DNA from: CAZWSX01 sp964636985
Lineage (GTDB): Bacteria > Planctomycetota > Planctomycetia > Pirellulales > Pirellulaceae
NCBI GenBank assembly: GCA_964636985.1
Contig: CAZWSX010000034.1
Span: 1-61,084, forward strand
DNA: 61,084 bases
Direction: 5' to 3'
In this document: positions 9,160 through 17,823 of the stretch, in pieces
Position numbering within the stretch: the stretch's first letter is position 1
Layout of the letters: each line of letters starts with the position of its first letter
Notes under the pieces: model-generated
Told to the model about the DNA's origin: nothing
Seen by the model: only the letters and a program-made list of their open reading frames with translations
Databases searched by the model: none
Translations under genes and position numbers: made by a program

Positions 9160-9609
9160 CTACGCTTGGGCCACTTCTTCGAACCGTTTGACCAGCGCGG
9201 CCGCCTCGTCGATGATCCTGGTGGCTTCTTCCGCCAGTTTCTCCACCGTGTTGAAGCCGAATCGATGGACATCTCGCAGGGTTTTCTCGAACACGATGAG
9301 CTTGCCTACCGAGATCATCGCGCGCCCGAATCCCTCGTGCGTGAGCGTGATCATGGGGATAGCCATGTACCCGCATTGCTTTTCGATCAACGTCGACAGC
9401 GCGTTGTAGTAGACTTTCACCCGCGACATCGTCTGCTCGTCGGGGTCGCCGACGATGGGGATCGCTCTCTTTTGTGCCTTTGTGACGATGAAGGGTGCCA
9501 CAACTTGTTCGGCCGTTTGTTTTTCGTATTGCCCATACGTGTCGAGAGCGCGGACTTGTTTGACGATTTCCGACACGATCGCGTCGGTACTGAACGTTGC
9601 TTGCGTCAT
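9160..9609 (-). CDS. NifX-associated nitrogen fixation protein (DUF269)
   Basis: 149 residues from ATG 9609 with AAAGGA 7 nt upstream. Recognised by the DUF269 blocks VRALDTYGQYEK, GDPDEQTMSRVKVYYNALS and GFGRAMISVGKLIV. The family is conserved directly after nifX in nif clusters; biochemical role is not established but co-occurrence points to FeMo-cofactor trafficking. It lies 32 bp after nifX and 35 bp before DUF683. Confidence 0.92.
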   Translation of the reverse strand: MTQATFSTDAIVSEIVKQVRALDTYGQYEKQTAEQVVAPFIVTKAQKRAIPIVGDPDEQTMSRVKVYYNALSTLIEKQCGYMAIPMITLTHEGFGRAMISVGKLIVFEKTLRDVHRFGFNTVEKLAEEATRIIDEAAALVKRFEEVAQA

Positions 9610-9641
9610 AGTGGTTCCTTTCGTAATGTCGAGGGCGCGGG

Positions 9642-10124
9642 TCAGCCGTCCCATCCCTCCGACGCCATGGCATTGAATCGACTCTCGTCGCGCGGGCCGC
9701 TCGCTTGCAAGGCCTTGCTGACCCACGCCAGAGTTGGTTTCCTGATTTCGCCTTGCATCCAGGCGAGCACTTCGTTGACGGGCGTGCCCGCTTCGAGCTT
9801 GACGGGTTGAATGCCCGCGGCCAGCAGTTGTTTGACGGCCGAGCCCCCGGCCGCTTCGCAAAACACGGCGGCGCACCCTTTAAGAGCCTCGATCTTGGCT
9901 GGAAGTTTCGACTCGTTTCCGTCGTGGTTAGCGGCATCGAACCGCGTCACGGACGAGAGCGCGATGCTCTCGGCCGTCACGCGATAGGCCGCGATTGCGA
10001 CGGCCGATCCAAAGTGTTGATTCACCGACTTCAAGTCGCTCGAGGCGATCCCCACCAGCAGCGCCGGTGCGCTCGTTTCACTACGGCCGTCACAAACCGC
10101 CAGTCGCACTTGTTGGGCATCCAT
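9642..10124 (-). CDS. nifX: NifX, FeMo-cofactor/NifB-co carrier protein
   Basis: 160 residues from ATG 10124 (AAGGA about 9 nt upstream); the longer open frame runs into nifN. It belongs to the dinitrogenase iron-molybdenum cofactor-binding superfamily (NifX/NifY/NafY/NifB C-terminus): a VNQHFGSA motif for cofactor contact, then CAAVFCEAAGG and AGIQPVKLEAG. NifX shuttles cofactor precursors between NifB and NifEN. It follows nifN by 26 bp. Confidence 0.92.
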   Translation of the reverse strand: MDAQQVRLAVCDGRSETSAPALLVGIASSDLKSVNQHFGSAVAIAAYRVTAESIALSSVTRFDAANHDGNESKLPAKIEALKGCAAVFCEAAGGSAVKQLLAAGIQPVKLEAGTPVNEVLAWMQGEIRKPTLAWVSKALQASGPRDESRFNAMASEGWDG

Positions 10125-10150
10125 CGGCGATGTTCCTTCTCCACAGACCC

Positions 10151-11551
10151 TTAATGAACCTTGGCCATCTCGCCAGGCGAGCTTGCGCGACCCGTTTTCT
10201 GCGACAGTTTCGAGTGGTAGGGTTGAATCAGGTGGTGTCGTTCCTGCGTCAGCAGATTCGCCAAATCGAAGAGGAGTTGCCGTGCTCCGCGGTAACCGAC
10301 GCGGACGGCCGCGTAGCCGCCGATCCATTCGAACAGTGGGAAGCCCGCCCGAAGAATGGGAACCCCCAGGCGATGGGCCGTCTCCACCGCGTGCGAATTG
10401 CCAAGGACAAGTTCCGCGCCGTGGGATCGGGCGGCTCGTTCCAAGTCTTCCAGATCGCCGATTTGAATTTCGTTGGCGGAAACGGATTCGAGGGCTGGAC
10501 TGGCATCGGGTGCGACGGCCGCGACAACCTCGGCCCCCATTTCTCGAAGAAATTGGCTGTAGGCCAAAAGCAGATCGGGATCGAGAGCAATGGCGCAGCG
10601 CGTTTGTCCGATGGCGAAATGGGTGTCCATCATGGCATCCTGCAACTGGGCGCGCTGCCGCTCGAAGTGGCGAGGAACATCAACACCGCTAATCCGATGC
10701 AGCGCGAAAAGAAACGCGTCGCAAGCCTCCAGGCCCAACAAGTGGTCGATTCGGTAATCGGGCACGCCGGTCTTTCTTCTCAACACGTCGGCCGCGCCGT
10801 AGAGAGACCGGCCGATCACAATGGTGGCGTCCGCCTCGGCCAGCGTTTCGATCTGCAACGGCGACGTCCCGCCGAAGGTAAGGGGAGTGAACTCCTCGTC
10901 CGATACGTGTCCATCGAGCGAATCGGCCAGGTCTGGCAGCACGACCGGTGTCAATCCGAAGGCTTCAATCCACTCCTTGACGACTTCAACGTCGCCTACG
11001 GTTAACAGTGAGCCGGCCAAGACATTGATGCGTCCTTTTCGGCGAGTAGAAGGGGACGGGGGCTTGTCCTCGCCCGGCAGCAGCGTATCGATGATTGCCT
11101 CGACCGCGGCCGCGTATCCCGATTCGAAGCAACCGCTGAAGTCGGGCGTATTCACGGGAACCACGCGGACGCCCGCGTACTCGGGAAACCGATCGCGAAA
11201 TTGCTGTATTGCAAGACGAATGTCGGCACCTTGCGTTTCGGCCAAGCCGGTCGTGGGGACACCGATCAGCGATGGATTCTGTTTTTGGCAGAGGACGCGC
11301 AATCCTTCGACCACGTTTTCATCGGCCCCCATGACGGAACTGATCTGATCCATGGCCGTGGTCTGGAGGGGGATCGGCTCGCGAAAGTGGCGTACGAAGA
11401 AGACCTTTCCGAACGCCGTGCAACCTTGAGCCCCGTGCATCAAGGGAACGGCGCGCTCGATGCCCAAAAAGGCCAGCGCCGCCCCGATGGTTTGGCTGGC
11501 CTTCAAGGGGCTGACCGACAAGGCCTTGGATCGTCGCAGAATGGTTGCCAT
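10151..11551 (-). CDS. nifN: NifN, FeMo-cofactor scaffold subunit beta
   Basis: 466 residues from ATG 11551, 11 bp after the nifE stop. Homologous to NifK: N-terminal KALSVSPLKASQTIGAALA with the FLGIERAVPLMHGAQGCTAF block, VPTTGLAETQGAD, and the long C-terminal half with conserved Gly-rich turns. With NifE it forms the scaffold on which the NifB product is converted to FeMo-cofactor. Only a weak Shine-Dalgarno is visible, consistent with coupling to nifE. Confidence 0.95.
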   Translation of the reverse strand: MATILRRSKALSVSPLKASQTIGAALAFLGIERAVPLMHGAQGCTAFGKVFFVRHFREPIPLQTTAMDQISSVMGADENVVEGLRVLCQKQNPSLIGVPTTGLAETQGADIRLAIQQFRDRFPEYAGVRVVPVNTPDFSGCFESGYAAAVEAIIDTLLPGEDKPPSPSTRRKGRINVLAGSLLTVGDVEVVKEWIEAFGLTPVVLPDLADSLDGHVSDEEFTPLTFGGTSPLQIETLAEADATIVIGRSLYGAADVLRRKTGVPDYRIDHLLGLEACDAFLFALHRISGVDVPRHFERQRAQLQDAMMDTHFAIGQTRCAIALDPDLLLAYSQFLREMGAEVVAAVAPDASPALESVSANEIQIGDLEDLERAARSHGAELVLGNSHAVETAHRLGVPILRAGFPLFEWIGGYAAVRVGYRGARQLLFDLANLLTQERHHLIQPYHSKLSQKTGRASSPGEMAKVH

Positions 11552-11562
11552 CCGTCCGTTTC

Positions 11563-12990
11563 CTATCCCGTGGCGGCCGGCAGCGGAACCGGAACCAACG
11601 TCGCGTTCAAAGTTTCCCAAGGCGTGCAGCGCTTCGCGGCCTCCCACACGGGGCTCTCGAGCGTCAGGGCGAGTTGCCGGGCCAACTCGCGCATTCCCTC
11701 GTATCCCGCATACCCAAAATCCCGCTCCTGGTTGATGTCGAGGAACGGCAGTTTCGCCTTGATGGCCGTGTACATGTTGCGGCCGCCAGCGATCAGGATG
11801 TCGGCCTTGAGTTCTTTGACGGCCTTGAGCAACTCGCGAGGACTTCCGTCGCCGATCATCTTGGCATCCGGTCCCATCAACTCGCGAATGCGCTGTTTGT
11901 CTTCCTCGGTCGACTTGCTCGTTCCCGTGGCCACGACCACCAGTCCCAGATCCTGCAGCGCGGAGATGATCGACCACGACTTCACGCCGCCGGTGTAGAG
12001 CAACACGCGCTTGCCCGACAGCCGTTTCCGCCACGGCTCGAGAGCGGCCATGACCCGCGCTTCCTCGCGGGCGATAAGAGCTTCGGTTCGCTCGCATAGA
12101 TCGGGGTCGTTCAGCAACCGGGCGAAGTCTCGCAGCGCCTGCGAGGTATCCGCAACGCCGTAGAAGCTCCCCTCGAACCAGGGCGTCGCGTACTTTTCTT
12201 GGAGTTTGCGAGCTACGTTGAGGAGCGCTTTGGAACAAACCATCATGTTCACCTCCGCTCGATGCATCGTCTGCACTTCGTGGAAGCGAGCGTCGCCCGA
12301 GAGTGAGCAAAGAACGCGGAGTCCAAGTTCGTCGAGCAAGGGAAGGCAGTGCCACAATTCGCCGGCGATGTTGTACTCGCCGATCAGATTGACGTCGTGG
12401 ATGCGAACCTCCGGCGGGACGGCGTCGACGGGGGGAGGCATGGGCTCGCGGGTGCCGATGACGTGCTTCACCATCGCGTCGCCGCCGATGCGATTGCCCA
12501 AGTTCTTCGTGCCGTAGAAGCCCGCGCAGTCGATGGGAACGACCGGAACGCCCCAGTGCTCCTGCGCGGCCTTGCACACGGCTTCGAGGTCGTCTCCGAT
12601 CAACGCGGGGACGCACGTGTTGTAAACGAACACCGCTGCCGGCGCATAGTTGTCGATGGCTTGCTTGATCGAGTGAAACAGGCGCCGCTCGCCACGGCCC
12701 ATCACGATGTCCTGCTCGGTCAAATCGGTGGTCATTCCCAGCCGGTAAAGCGTGGGGCCGGACGACCGCGTGCCGCGGCCGTCCCACGAGCTGCCCGCGC
12801 AGGCAATCGGTCCGTGAACGATGTGCGCCACGTCGGCGATGGGGACCATCGCGATTTGCGCCCCATCGAAGGCGCAGCCCCCGGCGGTGGAGCCGGGTTT
12901 CGGCCTGGCGCAACCCGATTTGCTCTTTTTGTTGTGCTCGCAGGCAGGTTCGTTGAGCAGTTCGGCGATGTCTTTCGGTTTCATGGCCAT
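11563..12990 (-). CDS. nifE: NifE, FeMo-cofactor scaffold subunit alpha
   Basis: About 475 residues from ATG 12990; a GTG at 13005, overlapping the stop of the DUF6129 gene, and an ATG at 12984 are alternatives. NifD-like fold: N-terminal CEHN and a Gly-Cys-Ala-Arg-Pro block, GGCAFDGAQIAMVPIADVAH, HGPIACAGSSW, then NTCVPALIGDD and the C-terminal GGRNMYTAIKAKLPFLDINQ. It is transcribed after nifT-fdx-nafY-DUF6129 and followed at once by nifN. Size is normal (about 470). Confidence 0.95.
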   Translation of the reverse strand: MAMKPKDIAELLNEPACEHNKKSKSGCARPKPGSTAGGCAFDGAQIAMVPIADVAHIVHGPIACAGSSWDGRGTRSSGPTLYRLGMTTDLTEQDIVMGRGERRLFHSIKQAIDNYAPAAVFVYNTCVPALIGDDLEAVCKAAQEHWGVPVVPIDCAGFYGTKNLGNRIGGDAMVKHVIGTREPMPPPVDAVPPEVRIHDVNLIGEYNIAGELWHCLPLLDELGLRVLCSLSGDARFHEVQTMHRAEVNMMVCSKALLNVARKLQEKYATPWFEGSFYGVADTSQALRDFARLLNDPDLCERTEALIAREEARVMAALEPWRKRLSGKRVLLYTGGVKSWSIISALQDLGLVVVATGTSKSTEEDKQRIRELMGPDAKMIGDGSPRELLKAVKELKADILIAGGRNMYTAIKAKLPFLDINQERDFGYAGYEGMRELARQLALTLESPVWEAAKRCTPWETLNATLVPVPLPAATG

Positions 12991-13001
12991 GGCAGTGCCG
13001 C

Positions 13002-13292
13002 TCACGAAGCTAAGGCAACGTCGGATTCGTCTTCGCCGTTTGCAGTGGCCAGGAGGAGGCCCGTCGCGCGGCCGAGATCCTCGGTCAGCGTCAGGCAGTG
13101 GTTCCTGCCGTCGACCAGGTAGACGTTGAACCCTTGTGATTCGATGTAAGGAACGCCGTCAGTGACGTCGTCGTTGTCGCAACAACTCAGGTGAATTCCG
13201 CGGAACTGGGACCGCAGCGACGGGAGGGAACGAGGGTTCACTCCAAGTTCGATCGCCCGGTACACAATCTCCAGCACTTGTTCTTTCGTCAT
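13002..13292 (-). CDS. DUF6129-like small protein of nif clusters
   Basis: 96 residues from ATG 13292 with AAAGGA 9 nt upstream. The blocks FRGIHLSCCDNDDV and GFNVYLVDGRNHCLTLT match the DUF6129-like family that recurs beside nifE/nafY in many diazotrophs. Two adjacent cysteines and a DNDD stretch could bind metal, but no function is known. It overlaps nafY by 4 bp (ATGA type) and the possible GTG start of nifE, so it is clearly co-translated within the array. Confidence 0.8.
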   Translation of the reverse strand: MTKEQVLEIVYRAIELGVNPRSLPSLRSQFRGIHLSCCDNDDVTDGVPYIESQGFNVYLVDGRNHCLTLTEDLGRATGLLLATANGEDESDVALAS

Positions 13293-14035
13293 GCGGACGT
13301 CCTTTCAGCCCGGAAGCGAATGCGGTCCTCGACCGGTATGTTCATCACCTTGGCCAGCCACGGCGGAGGAGCGTCGGCCATCTTCCGGCGAAGGTCATCC
13401 AGCCGATCCAGGGCCGCTCCCCCTTGCTCGAACTTGAGGGGATAGATGCCGGCATTGATCACCTTGGCGGCGGCCGGCCCGCCGATCGATTGCACGAAAA
13501 GAACGTGGCAATCGCGAATGAGAGAGGCCCGATAAACGGAACTGTCGTCGGCGTCGTCCGCTCCGTCGGTCGGCCGGATATCGATCAGCCGCCGTTCCAG
13601 CGGGCTGATCTGGTACACCAAAAAACGACGGCAACTGCCAAAGTGGGCGTTGATCGATTCCGCATGATCGGAGGCGACGGCAACTCGGATCGAGCCGGGC
13701 ATGGCCCCATCTTCGTACGCGGCGATTTCCGGGACGTCTTCGTTTTCGAGCGAGCGATCTCCCCAAAGGACCTCGACCGCTTCCTTGAGTTGATCCAGCG
13801 AGAACCGCTCGGTCATTTCCGCACCGGGCAAATCGATGTCGGCATCGATCGAGCCACCCTGGCTCAGACCGTTTCTCAGTTGCGAAACGGTGAGCCTGGC
13901 CAGCTTCTCCTCGGTGAGTGGCCAACCCAGTTGGCTCACCAGCGCGTTGACCAGCGACTCGATACTGACGTTTTGGAGGACTCGACGCGCCAGGCCGATC
14001 CGAAGGGCTGTTTCGAGGGGAAGAGTGGAACTCAT
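13289..14035 (-). CDS. nafY: NafY/NifY-like FeMo-cofactor-binding protein
   Basis: 248 residues with two parts. An N-terminal helical domain (about 1-95) resembles the NafY/NifX-associated N-terminal domain. A C-terminal cofactor-binding domain has IRVAVASDHAESINAHFGSCRRFLVY split across about 115-140 and a VQSIGGPAAAKVINAGIYP block. In Azotobacter NafY is a chaperone that holds apo-NifDK and FeMo-cofactor. Naming as nafY rather than nifY is by length and domain layout. It lies 47 bp after the small ferredoxin gene. Confidence 0.85.
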   Translation of the reverse strand: MSSTLPLETALRIGLARRVLQNVSIESLVNALVSQLGWPLTEEKLARLTVSQLRNGLSQGGSIDADIDLPGAEMTERFSLDQLKEAVEVLWGDRSLENEDVPEIAAYEDGAMPGSIRVAVASDHAESINAHFGSCRRFLVYQISPLERRLIDIRPTDGADDADDSSVYRASLIRDCHVLFVQSIGGPAAAKVINAGIYPLKFEQGGAALDRLDDLRRKMADAPPPWLAKVMNIPVEDRIRFRAERTSA

Positions 14036-14082
14036 CGCGTACGCTCCTTGGCGGGAATCTGGCGACTGCGCTTCTGCGCCGG

Positions 14083-14280
14083 TCAGGCAATTTGCGTAAT
14101 GCAGTCGTCAATCGGGCAAAGTTGGGCGCAACGCGGAGCGCGGTGTTCGCCTTCGCACTCGGTGCAAGTTGCGGCATCGATCTTGAACGCCAGCTTGGTC
14201 TTGGTGATCGAATGCGTGGGGCACTCTTCCTCGCAAGCACCGCACGAGATGCAGGTGTCCGGATCGATCTTCATGGCCAT
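14083..14280 (-). CDS. 2[4Fe-4S] ferredoxin (FdxN type)
   Basis: 65 residues with two clusters: CISCGACEEECP at the N-terminus and CTEC-X8-CAQLCP at the C-terminus. The longer spacing in the second motif is typical of nif-linked FdxN/VnfF-type ferredoxins, which can feed electrons to NifH or NifB. It lies between nifT and nafY. Two ATG codons (14280 and 14274) are possible starts; GAGAG precedes the first. Confidence 0.9.
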   Translation of the reverse strand: MAMKIDPDTCISCGACEEECPTHSITKTKLAFKIDAATCTECEGEHRAPRCAQLCPIDDCITQIA

Positions 14281-14316
14281 GGCAGTTGCTCTCAGTGATA
14301 AAAACGGCGGTAATCG

Positions 14317-14535
14317 CTACGCGTCGAGGCGGGTGGCGCGGACCGTGATGGGGAGCTTGGGAATGCCTTCCATCGGTTCCACAAAGTAACGGGCGCCGTC
14401 GGTGAGCGTTATTTCGCCGCCCCACTTCTCCGGCCCTTCGAACTCGAGTTTGGAAACTTCCGCTTCCAAATCCTGCTTCGCAACGTAGAACGAAAGCGAG
14501 CCTTTCGCCGATCGTCGCAACATAACTTTGGGCAT
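14317..14535 (-). CDS. nifT: NifT/FixU
   Basis: 72 residues from ATG 14535, giving the family start MPKVMLRRSAKGSLSFYVAK; the 17 extra N-terminal residues of the open frame are not conserved. Other blocks: EKWGGEITLTDGARYFVEP and LPITVRATRLDA. A small protein of unknown biochemical role that regularly follows nifK. Spacing to nifK is 79 bp. Shine-Dalgarno is weak (GAGA). Confidence 0.93.
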   Translation of the reverse strand: MPKVMLRRSAKGSLSFYVAKQDLEAEVSKLEFEGPEKWGGEITLTDGARYFVEPMEGIPKLPITVRATRLDA

Positions 14536-14614
14536 GACGCGTTCTCGCAAACGAAGTATCGCGAATGTGGGGACACGCCACGCCAAACGGAGCGTGGGTG
14601 ACGGGCATGGGATC

Positions 14615-16186
14615 TCAGCGAATCAAATCGTAGTTGTAGTCGGTGGTGCCCATGCCTATGGTCGACTCGTCAAGCCGCTCCAAAAGCGTGTTGACCAGCG
14701 TCTTCAAGATGTACACGGCCCCTTCGTAACCTAGAGTCGTGTCGCGATGAAGGTGATGGCGATCGAAGATGGGGAAACCAATCCGGATCAGCGGCACTTC
14801 GAATTCTTTTCCCTTGGTGATCGTGTCGCGCTGGATGAACTTCCCGTAGCTGTTCCCGATCATGAAGTCGGGCTTGTCCGTGAAGACCAGCGATCGCATG
14901 TGCCACAAGTCCTTGCCGATGTGGACTTCGGCCTTCTTCCCGTAGTGCGAAGAGTCGAGGATCTTCACCATTTCCTTCCGCCATCGCTTGTTGCCATTGT
15001 GGCACACGATGTGGGTCGGCTCGGCACCCAGCTCGAGCAGGAACTTCGTCAATCCCATGACGAAGTCGGGGTCGCCCCACAGGGCGTACTTCTTGCCGTG
15101 CAGCCAGGTATGGGAGTCGGTCATCATGTCGACCAACCGTCCGCGCTCCTTCTCCAGCGATTCTGGAATCGGCTTGCCCGTCAGTTCCGAGATTGCCATT
15201 AAGAACTTGTCGGTCCACTCCAGCCCCATCGGAATCGGCAATTCCGGGACGGTTTGGTTCCACGTTCCTGCCACATACTTGGCTGTCTTCTCCAATTGCC
15301 ACGGTTGCAACAGCAACGTCGTGATGGCGTTGGGAGCATCCTTGACCTGGTCGATCGTGGTCCCGCCGGCATACATGCGGAATTCGCCGTCGGCCGGCGT
15401 GTCGAGAATCTCCTCGGGGTCGGAGAGAAACGTGTAATCGACCCCCATCTCTTTCAACATCCGCTTGATGACGCGGAAGTTACCCAGGTACGTTTCGAAC
15501 CCGGGAACGATGTTGATCTTTCCGTTCGAGCCCGGCTGCTTCCCTTCCATCGAGTTGAGCGTGAAATACCGAATGATCCCTTCGAACATGTTGTCCCAGC
15601 CGGTGACGTGACTTCCCACGAAACTGGGCGTATGGGCGAACGGAACCGGATATTCGTCGGGGACATGCCCGTTCTTCTTGGCGTTGTTGATGAACGCGTT
15701 CAGGTCGTCGCCGATGACTTCGGCCATGCAGGTGGTACTCACGGCGATCATGTCCGGCTTGTAGATCGCTTTTGCGTTCTGCAGTCCTTCGAACATGTTC
15801 TTTTGCCCCCCGAAGACCGCCGCGTCCTCGGTCATGGAGTCCGACACGCAGGAAATGGGTTCCTTGAAATGCCGGTTGAAGTAAGTGCGAAAGTAGGCCA
15901 CGCATCCTTGAGAACCATGCACGTAAGGCATGGTCTTTTCAAAACCGAGCGCACACAGCACGGCTCCCAGCGGTTGGCAAGCCTTGGCGGGATTGATCGT
16001 CAAGGCTTCCCTCTGGAAATTGAGGTTTTTGTACTCCTCGGAAGTGGTCCATTCGAAGACCTCCTTCACCTTGGCTGGGTCGACGGTGTCCTCGTACAAG
16101 GCCTTTTTCCGCGCCAGGCTTTCTCGATACTCGTCTTCGCGAAAGAGTGGATAGGACGGCTTGATCTGCTCGGCATTTTGGGGCAT
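14615..16186 (-). CDS. nifK: Nitrogenase MoFe protein beta subunit NifK
   Basis: 523 residues from ATG 16186, chosen because TAGGAG lies 8 nt upstream and the product then has the usual length. The three P-cluster cysteines sit at Cys70, Cys95 and Cys153, the same numbers as in Azotobacter NifK. The block MPYVHGSQGCVAYFRTYF and the C-terminal end TDYNYDLIR are intact. It follows nifD after 83 bp. Nothing suggests inactivation. With NifD it forms the heterotetramer that binds the P-cluster and FeMo-cofactor. Confidence 0.98.
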   Translation of the reverse strand: MPQNAEQIKPSYPLFREDEYRESLARKKALYEDTVDPAKVKEVFEWTTSEEYKNLNFQREALTINPAKACQPLGAVLCALGFEKTMPYVHGSQGCVAYFRTYFNRHFKEPISCVSDSMTEDAAVFGGQKNMFEGLQNAKAIYKPDMIAVSTTCMAEVIGDDLNAFINNAKKNGHVPDEYPVPFAHTPSFVGSHVTGWDNMFEGIIRYFTLNSMEGKQPGSNGKINIVPGFETYLGNFRVIKRMLKEMGVDYTFLSDPEEILDTPADGEFRMYAGGTTIDQVKDAPNAITTLLLQPWQLEKTAKYVAGTWNQTVPELPIPMGLEWTDKFLMAISELTGKPIPESLEKERGRLVDMMTDSHTWLHGKKYALWGDPDFVMGLTKFLLELGAEPTHIVCHNGNKRWRKEMVKILDSSHYGKKAEVHIGKDLWHMRSLVFTDKPDFMIGNSYGKFIQRDTITKGKEFEVPLIRIGFPIFDRHHLHRDTTLGYEGAVYILKTLVNTLLERLDESTIGMGTTDYNYDLIR

Positions 16187-16269
16187 GTCTCGATCTCCTA
16201 GGTAGCGGGCGGGTTTTGAGAAGCGGATGCGTGCGAAGAGGAGAAGTGGAGGAACGTTGCGATCGACAA

Positions 16270-17742
16270 TCAATTTTCGTGCGTGTGGTGCTTCCGCTTC
16301 CAAGGAGGCGTGATCGCGTCCCAGCAAGGGTTGTTCAACGTCATGTCCATATCGCGGGCGAAGATCGCGAAGCCGTCGTAGCCGTGATAGGGACCGGAGT
16401 AGTCCCACGAGTGCATTTGGCGGAACGGAATTCCCATCTTCTGGAAGATGTACTTTTCCTTGATGCCCGAGCCGATCAAATCGGGTTTGATCTTCTTGAC
16501 GAACTCCTCAAATTCGTATCCGGTCACGTCGTCGTAAAGCAGGGTCGCTTCCTTCATTTCTTTGAGGGTGCGATCGTAGTCGTCGTTGTGCCCGAACTCG
16601 TAGCCCGTGCCGACCACCTCCATCCCCAGGTCTTCGTACGATCCGATCACGTGCCGAGGTCGCAGGCCGCCGACAAACAGCATCACGCGGTTGCCTTCGA
16701 GTCGGGGCCGATACTTTGCGATGACCGCTTCCACAGAGGGCTTATAGCGCTCGATTACGCGCTCGGCGCCTTCCTTGATCTTGTCGTCGAAGAACGATGC
16801 GATTTTGCGTAGCGACTCGGCGATCTTGGTCGGACCGAAGAAGTTGTATTCCATCCACGGGATGCCGAAACGCTCTTCCATGTGCCGCGAGATATAGTTC
16901 ATCGAGCGGTAACAGTGGAGCAGATTCAGCTTGACGCGGGGAGTACTTTCGAGTTCGGCCAGAGTCCCGTCCCCGGACCACTGAGCCACAACCCGCAAGC
17001 CCATCTCTTCGAGCAGGGTCCGCGACGACCAGGCGTCGCCGCCGATGTTGTAGTCGCCGATCACGGCCACGTCGTAGTCGGACGTCTCGAACTTCGCCGG
17101 TTTATTGACCGCGTTATCAGTGAAGATGTGGTCGCGGATCGCATCGTTGGCGATGTGGTGCCCCAGTGACTGCGATACGCCGCGAAAACCCTCGCACCGA
17201 ACGGGCACGACCGGCTTGTTGATTTCCTGGGATTTCTTCTTCGAGACGGCTTCGATGTCGTCGCCGATCAGGCCGATGGGGCACTCCGACTGTACGGAGA
17301 TTCCCTTGCTGAGGGGGAACAAGATCTCGAGTTCGTCGATCAACTGCGCCAGCTTCTTATCGCCGCCAAAGACGATGTCTTTTTCCTGGAAGTCCGAAGT
17401 GAAATTCATGGTGACGAAGGTGTTCACGCCCGTCGCGCCGATGTAATAGTTACGACGGCCGGCGCGGGAATATTGTCCACAGCCGACGGGGCCGTGCGAG
17501 ATGTGGATCATGTCCTTGATGGGGCCCCACACCACGCCCTTGGAGCCGGCGTACGCACAACCCCGGATGGTCATCACTCCAGGTAGCGATTTTTTGTTTG
17601 AGGTAATGCACTTCTTCGATTGATCGAGTTCCGGGTTGTTGAGCGCCAGGTGCTTGGCGCGTTCTTTTCGCGCTTGCTCGGGATAAACCTCGAGAACTTC
17701 CTGGATCAGGGATTCGGTCTCTTCGGGCGTCAGGACGGACAT
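16270..17742 (-). CDS. nifD: Nitrogenase MoFe protein alpha subunit NifD
   Basis: 490 residues from ATG 17742. The ATG two codons earlier (17748) is too close to the GGAG ribosome site, which is 7 nt from 17742. P-cluster cysteines are at Cys62, Cys88 and Cys154 (Azotobacter numbering fits exactly). The FeMo-cofactor ligands are the cysteine in LLHCYRSMNYI (residue 277) and the histidine in MHSWDYSGPYHGYDGF (residue 444). The His195 equivalent in SLGHHIAN is present. These residues mark a catalytically competent Mo nitrogenase rather than a nitrogenase-like or V/Fe-only enzyme; no vnfG/anfG-type delta gene is nearby. Confidence 0.98.
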   Translation of the reverse strand: MSVLTPEETESLIQEVLEVYPEQARKERAKHLALNNPELDQSKKCITSNKKSLPGVMTIRGCAYAGSKGVVWGPIKDMIHISHGPVGCGQYSRAGRRNYYIGATGVNTFVTMNFTSDFQEKDIVFGGDKKLAQLIDELEILFPLSKGISVQSECPIGLIGDDIEAVSKKKSQEINKPVVPVRCEGFRGVSQSLGHHIANDAIRDHIFTDNAVNKPAKFETSDYDVAVIGDYNIGGDAWSSRTLLEEMGLRVVAQWSGDGTLAELESTPRVKLNLLHCYRSMNYISRHMEERFGIPWMEYNFFGPTKIAESLRKIASFFDDKIKEGAERVIERYKPSVEAVIAKYRPRLEGNRVMLFVGGLRPRHVIGSYEDLGMEVVGTGYEFGHNDDYDRTLKEMKEATLLYDDVTGYEFEEFVKKIKPDLIGSGIKEKYIFQKMGIPFRQMHSWDYSGPYHGYDGFAIFARDMDMTLNNPCWDAITPPWKRKHHTHEN

Positions 17743-17823
17743 GTTCATGCTCCAAAGGGCGGGAATGGGCCGCCGGAACCATGGCGTCCGGCGGCCGAAA
17801 AAAATGGAGAGGTAAAAGCACGA

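Noticed and set aside
10151..12913. 920-residue frame spanning nifN and nifE as a NifEN fusion
   Set aside because: The upstream half is out of frame with nifE; nifE is encoded in its own frame and stops 11 bp before nifN, so there is no fusion.
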